Assembly (NCBI RefSeq): GCF_000745855.1 | Contig: NZ_JQKD01000008.1 | Span: 1-64,000, forward strand | DNA length: 64,000 nucleotides | DNA from: Xenophilus azovorans DSM 13620 | Lineage (GTDB): Bacteria; Pseudomonadota; Gammaproteobacteria; Burkholderiales; Burkholderiaceae_C | Direction of reading: 5' to 3' | In this document: positions 26,309-36,726 of the stretch, piece after piece | Numbering within the stretch: position 1 is the stretch's first letter | How the letters are laid out: every line of letters starts with the position of its first letter | Notes under the pieces: generated by a model | Databases searched by the model: none | What the model was told of the DNA's origin: nothing | Seen by the model: the letters and a program-made list of their open reading frames with translations, nothing else | Made by a program: the position numbers and the translations under genes

Positions 26309-28930
26309 ATGAATCCCACCTACCAACCGGGCGAGGTCGAAGCCGCCGCCCAGGCCGACTGGGCCGCCACCGACGCCTACCGCGTGACCGAAGACGCGGG
26401 CAGGAAGAAGTACTACGCCTGCTCCATGCTGCCCTACCCCAGCGGCAAGCTGCACATGGGGCACGTGCGCAACTACACCATCAACGACATGCTCACGCGC
26501 TACCTGCGCATGAGCGGCTTCAACGTGCTCATGCCCATGGGCTGGGACGCCTTCGGCCTGCCGGCCGAGAACGCGGCGCTGAAGAACGGCGTGCCCCCGG
26601 CGAAGTGGACCTACGAGAACATCGCCTACATGAAGGGCCAGCTCCAGGCCATGGGCCTGGCCATCGACTGGAGCCGAGAGGTCGCCACCTGCGACCCCGC
26701 GTACTACAAGTGGAACCAGTGGCTGTTCCTCAAGATGCTGGAAAAGGGCATCGCCTACCGCAAGACCCAGGTGGTGAACTGGGACCCGGTGGACCAGACC
26801 GTGCTGGCCAACGAGCAGGTGGTGGACGGCAAGGGCTGGCGCACCGGCGCGCCGGTGGAAAAGCGCGAGATCCCCGGCTACTACCTGAAGATCACCGACT
26901 ACGCCGAGGAACTGCTGGAGCACACCCGGCACAAGCTGCCGGGCTGGCCCGAGCGCGTGCGGCTGATGCAGGAGAACTGGATCGGCAAGAGCGAGGGCGT
27001 GCGCTTCGCCTTCACGCACGACATCCGCGGCGCGGACGGCGCGCCGATCGGCGACGGCCGCATGTACGTCTTCACCACCCGCGCCGACACCATCATGGGC
27101 GTGACCTTCTGCGCCGTGGCGCCGGAGCACCCGCTGGCCGCGCACGCCGCCCTGAGCGACCCGGCGGTCGCCGCCTTCGTCGCCGAGTGCAAGGCCGGCG
27201 GCGTGACCGAGGCCGAGCTCGCGCTGCAGGAGAAGAAGGGCGTGCCCACCGGCCTGGTGGTGACGCACCCCCTCACCGACGAGCCGGTGCCGGTGTGGGT
27301 CGGCAACTACGTGCTGATGAGCTACGGCGACGGCGCCGTGATGGGCGTGCCGGCGCACGACGAGCGCGACTTCGCCTTCGCCAACAAGTACGGCATCCCG
27401 ATCCAGCAGGTGGTGCTGGTCGACGGCGAGCCGCACTTCGACTACCAGACGTGGCAGGACTGGTACGCCGACAAGGAGCGCGGCGTGACCATCAACTCCG
27501 ACAACTTCAGCGGCATGGCCTACCAGGAGGCGGTCGACGCCGTCGCCCACGCACTGGAAGCCAAGGGCCTGGGCGCCAAGAAGACCACCTGGCGCCTGCG
27601 CGACTGGGGCGTCAGCCGCCAGCGCTACTGGGGCACGCCCATCCCGATCATCCACTGCGAGGAGCACGGCGCCGTGCCGGTGCCCGAGCAGGACCTGCCG
27701 GTGGTGCTGCCCACCGACTGCGTACCCGACGGCAGCGGCAACCCGCTGAACAAGCGCGAGGACTTCCTGGCCTGCGCCTGCCCCGTGTGCGGCAGGCCGG
27801 CGCGGCGCGAGACGGACACGATGGACACCTTCGTGGACAGCTCGTGGTACTTCATGCGCTACTGCGACCCGAAGCTCGACACCGCGATGGTGGGCGAGGG
27901 CGCGCAGTACTGGATGCCGATGGACCAGTACATCGGCGGCATCGAGCACGCCATCCTGCACCTGCTGTACGCGCGCTTCTGGACCAAGGTGATGCGCGAC
28001 CTGGGCCTGGTGAAGGTCGACGAGCCCTTCACCCGCCTGCTGACGCAGGGCATGGTGCTCAACCACATCTGGTTCCACCGCGACGAGAAGGGCGGCAAGC
28101 ACTACCACCCGCCGGCCGAGGTCACGCCCGTGCTCGACGCGCAGGGCCGCATCACCGGCGGCACCGCGGCCGACGGCACGCCGGTGGAGTACGGCGGCGT
28201 CGGCAAGATGGGCAAGAGCGAGCGCAACGGCGTCGATCCGCAGGAGCTGATCGACAAGTACGGCGCCGACACCGCGCGCCTGTACACCATGTTCACCGCG
28301 CCGCCCGAGGCCACGCTGGAATGGAACGACGCCGCGGTGGAAGGCAGCTACCGCTTCCTGCGGCGGGTGTGGAACTTCGGCGCGGCGCTGCAGGGCGCGG
28401 CGGCCGGGGCGGCCGAACCCGGCGCCCAGGCCAAGGCGCTGCGCCACGAGGTGCACACCGTGCTGCGCCAGATCGACTACGACTACCAGCGCATGCAGTA
28501 CAACACCGTCGTTTCCGGCGCGATGAAGCTGCTGAATGCGCTGGAGGGCTTCAAGGCCAAGGACGAACCGGGCGCGGCGGCGGCGCTGCGCGAGGGCTTC
28601 GGCATCCTGCTGCGGGTGCTCTACCCCGTCACGCCGCACCTGACGCACCAGCTCTGGCAGGGCCTGGGCTATGCGGCGGAGCTTGGCACGCTGCTCGACG
28701 CGCCCTGGCCGCAGGTCGACCCGGCCGCGCTGGAACAGGACGAGGTGGAGCTGATGCTGCAGATCAACGGCAAGCTGCGCGGCGCGCTGCGCGTGCCGGC
28801 CGGCGCCGAGAAGGCGGAGATCGAGAAGCTGGCCGTGGCCAGCGAGGGCTTCGCCAAGTTCGCCGAAGGGCAGGCGGTCAAGCGCGTGATCGTCGTGCCC
28901 GGCCGGCTGGTCAACGTGGTGGTGGGGTGA
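26309..28930 (+). CDS. leuS: Leucyl-tRNA synthetase
   Basis: LeuRS (873 residues) charges tRNA-Leu. The class I signatures are present: the HIGH motif as [17 protein letters not shown] near residue 50 and the KMSKS motif as [13 protein letters not shown]. The CP1 editing domain contains [20 protein letters not shown] and [15 protein letters not shown]. The zinc-knuckle region shows CACPVC. The ATG at 26309 begins the family N terminus ([20 protein letters not shown]). lptE follows after five bases. Confidence 0.98.
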   Translation: MNPTYQPGEVEAAAQADWAATDAYRVTEDAGRKKYYACSMLPYPSGKLHMGHVRNYTINDMLTRYLRMSGFNVLMPMGWDAFGLPAENAALKNGVPPAKWTYENIAYMKGQLQAMGLAIDWSREVATCDPAYYKWNQWLFLKMLEKGIAYRKTQVVNWDPVDQTVLANEQVVDGKGWRTGAPVEKREIPGYYLKITDYAEELLEHTRHKLPGWPERVRLMQENWIGKSEGVRFAFTHDIRGADGAPIGDGRMYVFTTRADTIMGVTFCAVAPEHPLAAHAALSDPAVAAFVAECKAGGVTEAELALQEKKGVPTGLVVTHPLTDEPVPVWVGNYVLMSYGDGAVMGVPAHDERDFAFANKYGIPIQQVVLVDGEPHFDYQTWQDWYADKERGVTINSDNFSGMAYQEAVDAVAHALEAKGLGAKKTTWRLRDWGVSRQRYWGTPIPIIHCEEHGAVPVPEQDLPVVLPTDCVPDGSGNPLNKREDFLACACPVCGRPARRETDTMDTFVDSSWYFMRYCDPKLDTAMVGEGAQYWMPMDQYIGGIEHAILHLLYARFWTKVMRDLGLVKVDEPFTRLLTQGMVLNHIWFHRDEKGGKHYHPPAEVTPVLDAQGRITGGTAADGTPVEYGGVGKMGKSERNGVDPQELIDKYGADTARLYTMFTAPPEATLEWNDAAVEGSYRFLRRVWNFGAALQGAAAGAAEPGAQAKALRHEVHTVLRQIDYDYQRMQYNTVVSGAMKLLNALEGFKAKDEPGAAAALREGFGILLRVLYPVTPHLTHQLWQGLGYAAELGTLLDAPWPQVDPAALEQDEVELMLQINGKLRGALRVPAGAEKAEIEKLAVASEGFAKFAEGQAVKRVIVVPGRLVNVVVG

Positions 28931-28935
28931 GGCCG

Positions 28936-29460
28936 ATGGCTGCCGCTGCTGCCTCCCGCGCCGTCTCGCGCCGCGCGCTGCTGGCCGGCGCCGTGCCGGC
29001 GCTGCTGCTGGCCGGCTGCGGCTTCCAGTTGCGGCGCGCCCCGGACTATCCCTTCAAGAGCATCGCCGTCACCGGCCCCGAGCCGCTGGCCGCGCTGGTG
29101 CGCCGCGAGCTCAAGGGGATGGGCAACCTCACGGTGCTGGATGCCAAGGCGCCGACCCAGGACGCCGAGGTGGTGTGCGAGCTGCTCGACCAGTCGCGCA
29201 GCAGCGGCATCGCCGCCAGCACCTCCGGCGGCACCATCCGCGAGCTGACGCTCGGGCTGACGGTGCGCTTCCGGCTGCGCACGAGCAGCGGCGACAAGGA
29301 GCTGATCCCGGCCACCTCCGTCTCGCAGTCGCGCGACATCAGCTACAACGAGACCTCGGCGCTCGCCAAGGAGAACGAGCAGGAACTGCTCTACCGCGAC
29401 ATGACCGCCGACCTGGCGCAGCAGGTCGTGCGGCGCCTCGGCTTCGTGAAAACGCTCTGA
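28936..29460 (+). CDS. lptE: LPS-assembly lipoprotein LptE
   Basis: The 174-residue lipoprotein plugs the LptD barrel and helps deliver LPS to the outer leaflet. It has a basic N terminus, a hydrophobic stretch and a lipobox (LLLAGCGFQLRRAPDYPF), where CGFxLR is the hallmark of LptE after the lipidated cysteine. The rest, ending RDMTADLAQQVVRRLGF, fits the family. It sits between leuS and holA, the usual betaproteobacterial and enterobacterial order. The stop codon directly abuts a 160-bp repeat element. Confidence 0.93.
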   Translation: MAAAAASRAVSRRALLAGAVPALLLAGCGFQLRRAPDYPFKSIAVTGPEPLAALVRRELKGMGNLTVLDAKAPTQDAEVVCELLDQSRSSGIAASTSGGTIRELTLGLTVRFRLRTSSGDKELIPATSVSQSRDISYNETSALAKENEQELLYRDMTADLAQQVVRRLGFVKTL

Positions 29461-29620
29461 GAAGGTGTGAACGAACCCGACATGCCCGCTCATTCCGCCA
29501 GAACGCACCCGCTCGGCGTTGCAAATGCTCGCCATAGCCCGAGCTATGGCTGCGCTTCGCGCCTTGATCGGGCACGTTCTGGCGGCCTGCTCGGGCACGC
29601 CGGATTCATTCACACCTTCT
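29461..29620. repeat. 160-bp inverted-repeat element, copy 1
   Basis: The element is bounded by GAAGGTGTGAACGAA and the near-perfect inverted TTCATTCACACCTTC. Inside are CCGCCAGAACG / CGTTCTGGCGG arms and a central hairpin CCATAG-CCCGAG-CTATGG. A copy with five differences lies at 51521-51680. It begins immediately after the lptE stop codon and ends 14 bases before holA. Open frames on both strands (such as a 5' end of a short CACxG-type peptide) reflect the repeat, not genes. It encodes no transposase and resembles a MITE or REP-like element. Confidence 0.85.
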
Positions 29621-29634
29621 GAGCGGCGCGTCCC

Positions 29635-30681
29635 GTGCAGCTGCCGCTCGCCCAGCTCGACGCGCACCTGGCCAAGGGCCTGCGCCCGCTGTACACGCTG
29701 CACGGCGACGAGGCGCTGCTGGCGCAGGAGGCGGCCGATGCCATCCGCGCCGCGGCCCGCGCCGCCGGCCACACCGAGCGCAGCAGCCACACCGTGGCCG
29801 GCGCGCACTTCGACTGGAGCGCGGTGCTGGCGGCCGGCGGCTCGATGAGCCTGTTTGCAGACAGGCAGATCGTCGAGATCCGCATCCCCTCCGGCAAGCC
29901 CGGCAAGGACGGCAGCGCCGCGCTGCAGCAGATCGCCGAGGGCGCGCAGGGCAACGAGGGCACCCTCACCCTGGTGCACCTGCCGCGCCTGGACCGCCAG
30001 ACCCGGAGCGGCGCCTGGTTCGCCGCGCTGGAGAACCACGGCGTCGCGGTGCAGATCGACAACATCGAGCGCGGGCAGCTGCCGCAGTGGATCGCGCAGC
30101 GCCTGGCGCGCCAGGGCCAGCGCGTGCGGCCGGGCGAGGAGGGACAGCGCACGCTGCAGTTCTTCGCCGACAGGGTCGAGGGCAACCTGCTGGCCGCGCA
30201 CCAGGAGATCCAGAAGCTGGCGCTGCTGCACCCCGAGGGCGAGCTGAGCTGGGAGCAGGTCGAGGCGGCCGTCAACAACGTGGCCCGCTACGACGTGTTC
30301 AAGCTCTCCGAGGCCGTGCTGGCCGGCAACGCGCCGCGCGCCTCGCGCATGCTGGCCGGCCTGCAGGCCGAGGGCGAGGCCGAGGTGCTGGTGCACTACA
30401 CGCTGGCCGAGGACATCCGCGCCCTCAAGCGCGTGCGCGACGCCATGGACGCCGGCCGCCCCCTGCCCATGGCCCTGCGCGAGAACCGCGTGTGGGGCCC
30501 GCGCGAGCGCGCCTTCGAGCGCGTGCTGCCGCGCCTGGACGGCCGCGCCCTGGCCCGCCTGCTGCGCGCCGCCCACCTGGTGGACGGCATCGTCAAGGGC
30601 CTGAAGCAGCCCGACTGGCCGGCCGACGGCTGGCTGGCGCTGCAGCGCCTGGCGCTGATGCTCTGCCGGGCCTGCGGCTAA
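29635..30681 (+). CDS. holA: DNA polymerase III subunit delta
   Basis: HolA (348 residues) is the wrench of the clamp loader that opens the beta clamp. It has the family N terminus ([20 protein letters not shown]), [44 protein letters not shown] and a helical C terminus ([18 protein letters not shown]). Translation starts with GTG at 29635, 14 bases after the end of the repeat element. Its neighbours lptE and proA match the conserved order in related bacteria. Confidence 0.95.
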   Translation: MQLPLAQLDAHLAKGLRPLYTLHGDEALLAQEAADAIRAAARAAGHTERSSHTVAGAHFDWSAVLAAGGSMSLFADRQIVEIRIPSGKPGKDGSAALQQIAEGAQGNEGTLTLVHLPRLDRQTRSGAWFAALENHGVAVQIDNIERGQLPQWIAQRLARQGQRVRPGEEGQRTLQFFADRVEGNLLAAHQEIQKLALLHPEGELSWEQVEAAVNNVARYDVFKLSEAVLAGNAPRASRMLAGLQAEGEAEVLVHYTLAEDIRALKRVRDAMDAGRPLPMALRENRVWGPRERAFERVLPRLDGRALARLLRAAHLVDGIVKGLKQPDWPADGWLALQRLALMLCRACG

Positions 30682-30727
30682 GGCACGGCCCGAGCGCCGG
30701 CGCCGCCGCGGTGGGAGAATCGCGGCC

Positions 30728-32011
30728 ATGAACGCCTTCAACGTCGCCGAACACATGCAGGCCCTGGGCCTGCAGGCCAAGACGGCTTCCGCGCAGATGG
30801 CGCGGGCGGACGCTGCCACCAAGAACGTCGCGCTCAGGGCCCTGGCCCGGCGTCTGCGCGAGGCCGGCCCGGCGCTGGCCGAGGCGAACGCGCAGGACCT
30901 GGCCCGCGCCGAGGCCGCCGGCCTGCCGGCGCCGATGCAGGACCGGCTCAGGCTCACGCCGAAGGTGATCGAGACCGTGGCGCTGGGCTGCGAGCAGCTG
31001 GCCGCCATGCCCGACGTGATCGGCGAGGTCATCGGCATGAAGCAGCAGGAAAGCGGCATCCGCGTCGGCCAGATGCGCGTGCCGATCGGCGTCTTCGGCA
31101 TGATCTACGAGAGCCGGCCCAACGTGACCATCGAGGCCGCCAGCCTGGCCATCAAGAGCGGCAACGCGGCGATCCTGCGCGGGGGCTCGGAGGCGATCGA
31201 TTCCAACAAGGCGCTGGCCGCCCTGGTGCGCGCCGCGCTGGCCGAGGCCGGCCTGCCCGAAGACGCGGTGCAGCTGGTGCAGACCACCGACCGCGAGGCC
31301 GTCGGCCACCTGATCGCCATGCCGCAGTTCGTGGACGTGATCATCCCGCGCGGCGGCAAGGGCCTGATCGAGCGCATCAGCCGCGACGCCAAGGTGCCCG
31401 TCATCAAGCACCTGGACGGCAACTGCCACGTGTACGTGGACGACACGGCCGACCTCGACATGGCGGTGAAGGTGGCGGACAACGCCAAGACGCAGAAGTA
31501 CAGCCCCTGCAACGCCGCCGAAGGCCTGCTGGTGGCGCGCGCCGTCGCCGCGCAGTTCCTGCCGCGCATCGGCGCCGTCTTCGCCGCCAAGGGCGTGGAG
31601 ATGCGCTGCGATGGCGAGGCGGCGGCGCTGCTGCAGGGCCTGGCCGGCCAGCCGAAGGTGGTGCCCGCCACCGAGCAGGACTGGTCCGAGGAGTACCTGG
31701 CGCCGATCATCAGTATCAAGGTGGTGGCCGGCCTCGACGAGGCGATCGACCACATCAACCGCTATTCCAGCCACCACACCGACGCCATCCTCACGCGCGA
31801 CCACGTCAACGCCCAGCGCTTCCTGCGCGAGGTGGACTCGGCCAGCGTGATGGTCAACGCCAGCACCCGCTTCGCCGACGGCTTCGAGTACGGGCTGGGT
31901 GCCGAGATCGGCATCAGCACCGACAAGTTCCACGCCCGCGGGCCGGTGGGCATCGAGGGGCTGACCTCGCTCAAGTACATCGTGCTCGGTCAGGGCGAGA
32001 TCCGGGCCTGA
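30728..32011 (+). CDS. proA: Gamma-glutamyl phosphate reductase
   Basis: ProA (427 residues) reduces gamma-glutamyl phosphate to glutamate semialdehyde with NADPH in proline synthesis. Visible motifs are [48 protein letters not shown], the catalytic cysteine in [13 protein letters not shown] (about Cys261) and the C-terminal [20 protein letters not shown]. It is full length. The partner proB is not in the window. Confidence 0.98.
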   Translation: MNAFNVAEHMQALGLQAKTASAQMARADAATKNVALRALARRLREAGPALAEANAQDLARAEAAGLPAPMQDRLRLTPKVIETVALGCEQLAAMPDVIGEVIGMKQQESGIRVGQMRVPIGVFGMIYESRPNVTIEAASLAIKSGNAAILRGGSEAIDSNKALAALVRAALAEAGLPEDAVQLVQTTDREAVGHLIAMPQFVDVIIPRGGKGLIERISRDAKVPVIKHLDGNCHVYVDDTADLDMAVKVADNAKTQKYSPCNAAEGLLVARAVAAQFLPRIGAVFAAKGVEMRCDGEAAALLQGLAGQPKVVPATEQDWSEEYLAPIISIKVVAGLDEAIDHINRYSSHHTDAILTRDHVNAQRFLREVDSASVMVNASTRFADGFEYGLGAEIGISTDKFHARGPVGIEGLTSLKYIVLGQGEIRA

Positions 32012-32066
32012 CGCGTACGAGCCTCCGTGCCGAGCGCGGCTCACAACGCATGAATCCCATCGGCCC

Positions 32067-32156
32067 AGCCCAGGGCACCCGCGGAACTGGCTTTGCCAGG
32101 CCGCTGGGTGCGCCCCCCTTGGCGCAGCAGAAGGGGGGAGCGGCGAAGCCGCTTGG
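32067..32156. repeat. Hairpin-rich intergenic repeat, copy 2
   Basis: The core CGGAACTGGCTTTGCCAG matches the opposite strand of the copy at 15653-15744. The hairpin here is CTGGC-TTT-GCCAG, whereas the other copy reads CCGGC-TTT-GCCGG: both members of one pair have changed. Two further hairpins follow: CCCCCCTT/AAGGGGGG (32113-32138) and GCGGC-GAA-GCCGC. It fills most of the proA-trkA gap and may act as a transcript end or mRNA stabiliser. Confidence 0.65.
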
Positions 32157-32174
32157 GGGGATGGTTTCGAAGTC

Positions 32175-33659
32175 ATGAAGATCATTATTCTGGGCGCCGG
32201 GCGCATCGGCGAGAGCGTGGCGGGCACGCTGGTGTCCGAGCAGAACGACATCACCGTCATCGACACCGACGCGGCGCGCCTGCGCGACCTGGAAAGCCGC
32301 TTCGAGCTGCGCGGCGTGGCCGGCAACGGCATCGAGCCCGAACTGCTGGAGGAGGCCGGCGCGCGCGACGCCGACATGCTCATCGCCTGCGCCGCGCAGG
32401 ACGAGACCAACCTGGTCGCCTGCAAGGTGGCCGAGCAGATGTTCAACATCCCGACGCGCATCGCGCGGGTGCGCTCGGAGGCTTTCCGCGGCGAATCGCC
32501 GCTGCTCGGGCGCGAGGGCTTCGCGGTGGATCGCGTGATCTGCCCGGAGGACTCGCTCACGCGCTACATCGCGCGGCTGATCGACTACCCCGAGGCGCTG
32601 CAGGTCCACGAGTTCGCCGGCGGGCGGGCCAGCCTGGTGTCGGTGCGCGCGGTGGCGGGCGCGCCGCTGGTGGGCTGCCGGGTGGACGAGATCGGCGCCT
32701 ACGCCGCCGGCGAGGCGGTGCGGGTGGTGGCGCTGTACCGCCGGCGCGAGGACGGCCCCGACCGCTTCATCCCCGCCGCCGAGGGCACGCACGTGGTGCC
32801 GGGCGACGAGGTCTTCGTGCTGGCCGCGCGGCAGAACCTGCGCGCGGCGCTGGCCGCGCTGCACCGGCGCGACCCGCAGACGCCGCGCACCGTGCAGCGC
32901 GTGGCGATCGCCGGGGGCGGCCGCGTCGGCATGCGCCTGGCGCAGCAGCTCGTGCAGGACTTCCCGGCGCTGCAGCTCAAGCTCATCGAGCGCAACGCCG
33001 AGCGCTGCCAGATGCTGGCCGCCCGGCTGCCTTCGTCGGTGATGGTGCTGCAGGGCGACGCCACCGACGAGGACCTGATGGACGACGAGAGCGTGGGCGA
33101 GTCCGACTTCTTCCTCTCGCTCACCAACGACGACGAGGACAACATCATGTCCGCGCTGCTGGCCAAGCGCATGGGGGCGCGGCGCGTGCTGGCCCTCATC
33201 AACCGGCGCAGCTATGCCGACCTGATCCACGGCACGCAGATCGACATCGCGCTGACGCCCTCGCAGACGCTGCTGGGCGAGCTGCTGGCCTTCGTGCGGC
33301 GCGGCGACGTGCAGGTGGTGCACAGCCTGCGCCGCGGCGTGGCCGAGGCGATGGAGATCGTGGCGCGCGGCGACGAGCGCACCTCGCGCGTGGTCGGCCG
33401 CGCGATCAAGGACATCAAGCTGCCGCGCGACGCCCATTTCGGCCTGGTGCTGCGCGGCCTGCCCGACCCCGACGCGCCGCTGCCGGCCGGGGAAGGTGAG
33501 GGCGCCTCGCCCGCGGCCGAGGCCGCCGAGCCCGAGGTGATCGTGCCGCAGCCCGGCACCGTGATCCGCAGCGGCGACCACGTGATCATCTTCATGCCGC
33601 GCAAGCGGCTGGTGCGCGAGGTGGAGAAGCTCTTCCGCGTCAGCGCCACCTTCTTCTGA
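32175..33659 (+). CDS. trkA: Trk potassium uptake system protein TrkA
   Basis: TrkA (494 residues) is the NAD-binding regulatory subunit of the Trk potassium channel. Two Rossmann-type RCK-N domains are visible: MKIIILGAGRIGESVAGTL at residue 1 and VAIAGGGRVGMRLAQQL in the second half, each followed by an RCK-C domain. A Pro/Ala/Glu-rich insert of about 35 residues (around DPDAPLPAGEGEGASPAAE) lies before the last strand, unlike E. coli TrkA. It is followed after 18 bases by trkH. Confidence 0.95.
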   Translation: MKIIILGAGRIGESVAGTLVSEQNDITVIDTDAARLRDLESRFELRGVAGNGIEPELLEEAGARDADMLIACAAQDETNLVACKVAEQMFNIPTRIARVRSEAFRGESPLLGREGFAVDRVICPEDSLTRYIARLIDYPEALQVHEFAGGRASLVSVRAVAGAPLVGCRVDEIGAYAAGEAVRVVALYRRREDGPDRFIPAAEGTHVVPGDEVFVLAARQNLRAALAALHRRDPQTPRTVQRVAIAGGGRVGMRLAQQLVQDFPALQLKLIERNAERCQMLAARLPSSVMVLQGDATDEDLMDDESVGESDFFLSLTNDDEDNIMSALLAKRMGARRVLALINRRSYADLIHGTQIDIALTPSQTLLGELLAFVRRGDVQVVHSLRRGVAEAMEIVARGDERTSRVVGRAIKDIKLPRDAHFGLVLRGLPDPDAPLPAGEGEGASPAAEAAEPEVIVPQPGTVIRSGDHVIIFMPRKRLVREVEKLFRVSATFF

Positions 33660-33677
33660 GTCTGCGCGAGCCGCACG

Positions 33678-35144
33678 ATGTACGACCTCCTGCCCGCGCT
33701 GCGCCTGCTGGGTGCGCTGACCACGATGTTCTCCTTCGCCTTCCTGCTGCCCGCCGTGGTGTCGTGGGTGCAGGGCGACGGGCTGCTCGGCTTCTGGCTG
33801 GCGGCGGCCGGCGCCAGCTTCGGCGGCGGCGCGTGGATGTGGGCCGGACTGAACGGCTACCGGGGCGAGTTGCGCGCGCGGCACGGGGTGATCCTCGTGT
33901 CGGCCACCTGGCTGCTGCTGCCGCTGATCGCCTGCGTGCCGCTGATGGCCGTGTGCCACGCCGTCGGGCGCGAGCTGGACTTCTCCTATGCCTACTTCGA
34001 GGCCGTCTCGGGCCTGACCACCTCGGGCGCCACCGTGCTCACCGCGCTGGACTCGCTGCCGCTGTCGATCAACGTGTGGCGCACCTTCCTGCAGTGGATC
34101 GGCGGCATGGGCATCCTGGTGCTGGCCGTGGCGGTGCTGCCCATGTTCGGCATGGGCGGCAGCCAGATGTTCCGCGCCGAGGTGGCCGGCCCGATCAAGG
34201 ACAACCGCCTGACGCCGCGCATCGCGCAGACCGCCAAGGGGCTGTGGGGCATCTACGTCGGGCTGTCGGCCGCCTGCTTCCTGGCCTACTGGGCCGCCGG
34301 CATGCCGCTCATGGACGCGCTGATGCACATGTTCGCCACCGTCAGCCTGGGCGGGCTGTCGTCGCACGACGCCAGCTTCGCCTACTTCGACTCGCCGCTG
34401 ATGGAAGGCATCGCCATGGTCTTCATGCTGGTGGGCAGCGGCAGCTTCGCGCTGTACTTCATCGCGCTGCGCAAGCGCAGCCTGCGCGTGTGCCTGCGCG
34501 ACATCGAGTGGCGCGCCACGCTGCTGGCGCTGCTGGGCGGCGGGCTGATCGTGTCGCTGGTGCTGATGGTCCAGGGGCACTACGACTGGCCGCAGGCGCT
34601 GCGCCACGGCTTCTTCAACGCCATCTCCATCGGCAGCACCACCGGCTTCGCCTCGACGAACTTCCTCGCCTGGCCGGCCTTCGCGCCGCTGTTCATGCTG
34701 CTGCTCTCGGGCGTGGCCACCAGCGCCGGCTCGGCCGGCTGCGGCATCAAGATGGTGCGGGTGCTGATCCTGCTCAAGCAGGCCCGGCGCGAGATGACGC
34801 GCCTGGCCCACCCGCGCGCCGTGCAGCCGGTGACGCTGGGCGCCACGGTGGTCGAGCACCGCGACATCTTCGCCGTGCTGGCCTTCATGCTGGTGTACGG
34901 CGGCACCGTGATCGTGCTGGGCATGGTGATGGTGCTGTCGGGGCTCGATCCCGTCACCGCCTTCAGCGCCGTGATCGCCAGCGTCAACTGCATGGGGCCG
35001 GGGCTGGGCGAGGTGGGGCCGGCGGCGCATTTCGGCGTGCTGAGCCACTTCCAGGTCTGGGTCTGCTCGATCGCGATGGTGCTCGGGCGGCTGGAGATGC
35101 TCAGCCTGATCGCGCTCCTGGCGCCCTCGTTCTGGCGTCACTGA
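33678..35144 (+). CDS. trkH: Trk potassium uptake transmembrane protein TrkH
   Basis: TrkH (488 residues) is the potassium-translocating membrane subunit. Four pore-loop motifs of the SKT superfamily are visible: FEAVSGLTTSGATVL, ATVSLGGLSSHDAS, ISIGSTTGFASTNF and ASVNCMGPGLGEVGP, each containing the selectivity-filter glycine. RTFLQWIGGMGILVLAVAVLP is a typical family segment. Around ten further hydrophobic helices are present. It forms an operon with trkA and is followed by a terminator-like hairpin. Confidence 0.96.
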   Translation: MYDLLPALRLLGALTTMFSFAFLLPAVVSWVQGDGLLGFWLAAAGASFGGGAWMWAGLNGYRGELRARHGVILVSATWLLLPLIACVPLMAVCHAVGRELDFSYAYFEAVSGLTTSGATVLTALDSLPLSINVWRTFLQWIGGMGILVLAVAVLPMFGMGGSQMFRAEVAGPIKDNRLTPRIAQTAKGLWGIYVGLSAACFLAYWAAGMPLMDALMHMFATVSLGGLSSHDASFAYFDSPLMEGIAMVFMLVGSGSFALYFIALRKRSLRVCLRDIEWRATLLALLGGGLIVSLVLMVQGHYDWPQALRHGFFNAISIGSTTGFASTNFLAWPAFAPLFMLLLSGVATSAGSAGCGIKMVRVLILLKQARREMTRLAHPRAVQPVTLGATVVEHRDIFAVLAFMLVYGGTVIVLGMVMVLSGLDPVTAFSAVIASVNCMGPGLGEVGPAAHFGVLSHFQVWVCSIAMVLGRLEMLSLIALLAPSFWRH

Positions 35145-35150
35145 AATCGG

Positions 35151-35202
35151 CCCCTCGGCCAACCGCTTCGCGCCTGTCCGATCCCCCGAGGGGATGCTTT
35201 TT
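35151..35202 (+). terminator. Terminator-like hairpin after trkH
   Basis: CCCCTCGG (35151-35158) pairs with CCGAGGGG (35186-35193), followed four bases later by TTTTT. The loop is long (27 bases) but can fold further. It starts seven bases after the trkH stop. Confidence 0.6.
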
Positions 35203-35325
35203 CATCCTGAGGCGGCCTGACGCCGAAAAACGGCGCCGGCCGACTCTTGCGGGGCAGGGAGCCCGCCCCCATTTCCTACAATCTCGCTCGGTTTTCTTTC
35301 GCCCCATCCCCTGCAAGGCCACCGC

Positions 35326-36633
35326 ATGGTCCCCCACCTGGTCACCGCCCTGACGGGCCCCATCAACGAACTGGAGCAGCGCATCATCGATGGCATGCCC
35401 GCCATCGAGCGCTGGTTCCGGCTCGAATGGATGGAGCACACGCCGCCCTTCTACACGTCGGTGGACGTGCGCAACGCCGGCTTCAAGCTGGCGCCGGTGG
35501 ACACCAACTTCTTCCCGCGCGGCTGGAACAACCTGACGCCGCAGATGCTGCCGCTGGCGGTGCAGGCGGCGCAGGCCGCCATCGAGAAGATCTGCCCCGA
35601 GGCGCGCAACCTGCTCATCGTCCCCGAGGCGCGCTTTTCCTCCAGCACCTACCTCGCCAACGTGGCGCAGCTGGCGCGCATCTTCCGCATGGCGGGATTG
35701 AACGTGAAGATCGGCTCCATCGACCCGGCGATCAAGTCGCCGAAGAAGGTGGAACTGCCCGGCGGCGACATCGTCTGCCTGGAGCCGCTGGTGCGCGGCC
35801 GCCGGCGCCTGGGGCTGAAGAACTTCGACCCCTGCACCATCCTGCTGAACACCGACCTGGCCGCCGGCACCCCCGGCATCCTGGAGGACCTGCACGAGCA
35901 GTACCTGCTGCCGCCGCTGCACGCCGGCTGGTCGGTGCGGCGCAAGAGCAACCACTTCCACAGCTACGAGGAAGTCTCCAAGCGCTTCGGCAAGCTGCTG
36001 GGCATCGACCCGTGGCTGATCCAGCCGATCTGGGGCAAGGTCGAGGAGGTCGACTTCGCCCGCGCCGAGAACACCGACGCGCTGGCCGCGCAGGTCGACG
36101 CGGTGATCGCCAAGGTGCGCCGCAAGTACAAGGAATACGGCATCAACGAGAAGCCCTTCGCCATCGTCAAGGCCGACAACGGCGCGTCGGGCCTGACCAT
36201 CAGCACCGTGCACGACGGGCGCGAGGTGGAGGCGCTGGTCGCCCGCGCCAGGCAGAAGAAGGCCACCGACAAGGCCACCGAGGGCCTGCGCGTGGGCGCC
36301 ACCGATGTGGTGGTGCAGGAGGGTGTGCTCACTCACGAGCGCGTGCACGACGGCGTGGCCGAGCCGGTGGTCTACATGATGGACCGCTACGTGGTCGGCG
36401 GCTTCTACCGCGTGCACCCGGACCGCGGCAGCGACGAGAACCTGGCCCTGCCCGGCGCCAGCTTCGTGCCGCTGGCCTTCTCCGAGAGCGCGCAGCTGCC
36501 GCAGCCGGGCGCCAAGCTCGGCGCCAGCGCACCCAATCGTTTCTACATGTACGGCGTGATCGGGCGCCTGGCCATGGTCGCCGCCGCCTACGAGCTGGAA
36601 GCGACCAACCCCGAAGCCGAGGTCTACGAATAA
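35326..36633 (+). CDS. gshA: Glutamate-cysteine ligase (proteobacterial type)
   Basis: This 435-residue protein matches the betaproteobacterial GshA family that makes gamma-glutamylcysteine, the first step of glutathione synthesis. Recognisable segments are PVDTNFFPRGWNNLTPQML, ILLNTDLAAGTPGILEDL, GWSVRRKSNHFHSYEE, FAIVKADNGASGLTIS and MMDRYVVGGFYRVHPDRG. It is unrelated in sequence to E. coli GshA. The ATG at 35326 begins the family N terminus (MVPHLVTALTGPINELE). gshB, usually close to gshA in relatives, lies 14 kb away beyond the secretion island. Confidence 0.92.
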   Translation: MVPHLVTALTGPINELEQRIIDGMPAIERWFRLEWMEHTPPFYTSVDVRNAGFKLAPVDTNFFPRGWNNLTPQMLPLAVQAAQAAIEKICPEARNLLIVPEARFSSSTYLANVAQLARIFRMAGLNVKIGSIDPAIKSPKKVELPGGDIVCLEPLVRGRRRLGLKNFDPCTILLNTDLAAGTPGILEDLHEQYLLPPLHAGWSVRRKSNHFHSYEEVSKRFGKLLGIDPWLIQPIWGKVEEVDFARAENTDALAAQVDAVIAKVRRKYKEYGINEKPFAIVKADNGASGLTISTVHDGREVEALVARARQKKATDKATEGLRVGATDVVVQEGVLTHERVHDGVAEPVVYMMDRYVVGGFYRVHPDRGSDENLALPGASFVPLAFSESAQLPQPGAKLGASAPNRFYMYGVIGRLAMVAAAYELEATNPEAEVYE

Positions 36634-36726
36634 GCGCGGCGCCAGCCGCGCAGAAGCCCTTCTGTCAAGCCTTGCGGCGCCTTTGATGCGTCGCACAATG
36701 GCGGCCCGCATCCGTCATTCGGCCTC

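Noticed and set aside
24770-28648. Open frame of about 1290 codons on the minus strand spanning the ligase and leuS
   Set aside because: It runs antisense to leuS and in the wrong frame through the ligase. Composition and lack of motifs mark it as a shadow of GC-rich coding sequence.
24760-28950. Very long plus-strand frame leading into lptE
   Set aside because: Only the last 174 codons (from 28936) have a signal peptide, lipobox and family match. The upstream part crosses the antisense ligase and leuS in another frame.
29525-29640. Short open frames on both strands of the 160-bp element as small genes
   Set aside because: The same frames appear in both copies because the DNA is repeated. 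They span the terminal inverted repeats, lack good ribosome binding sites and have no known domain.
36634-36651. GCGCGGC/GCCGCGC hairpin after gshA as a terminator
   Set aside because: The stem is good but no T-run follows, and kup starts soon after. Left out as unsupported.
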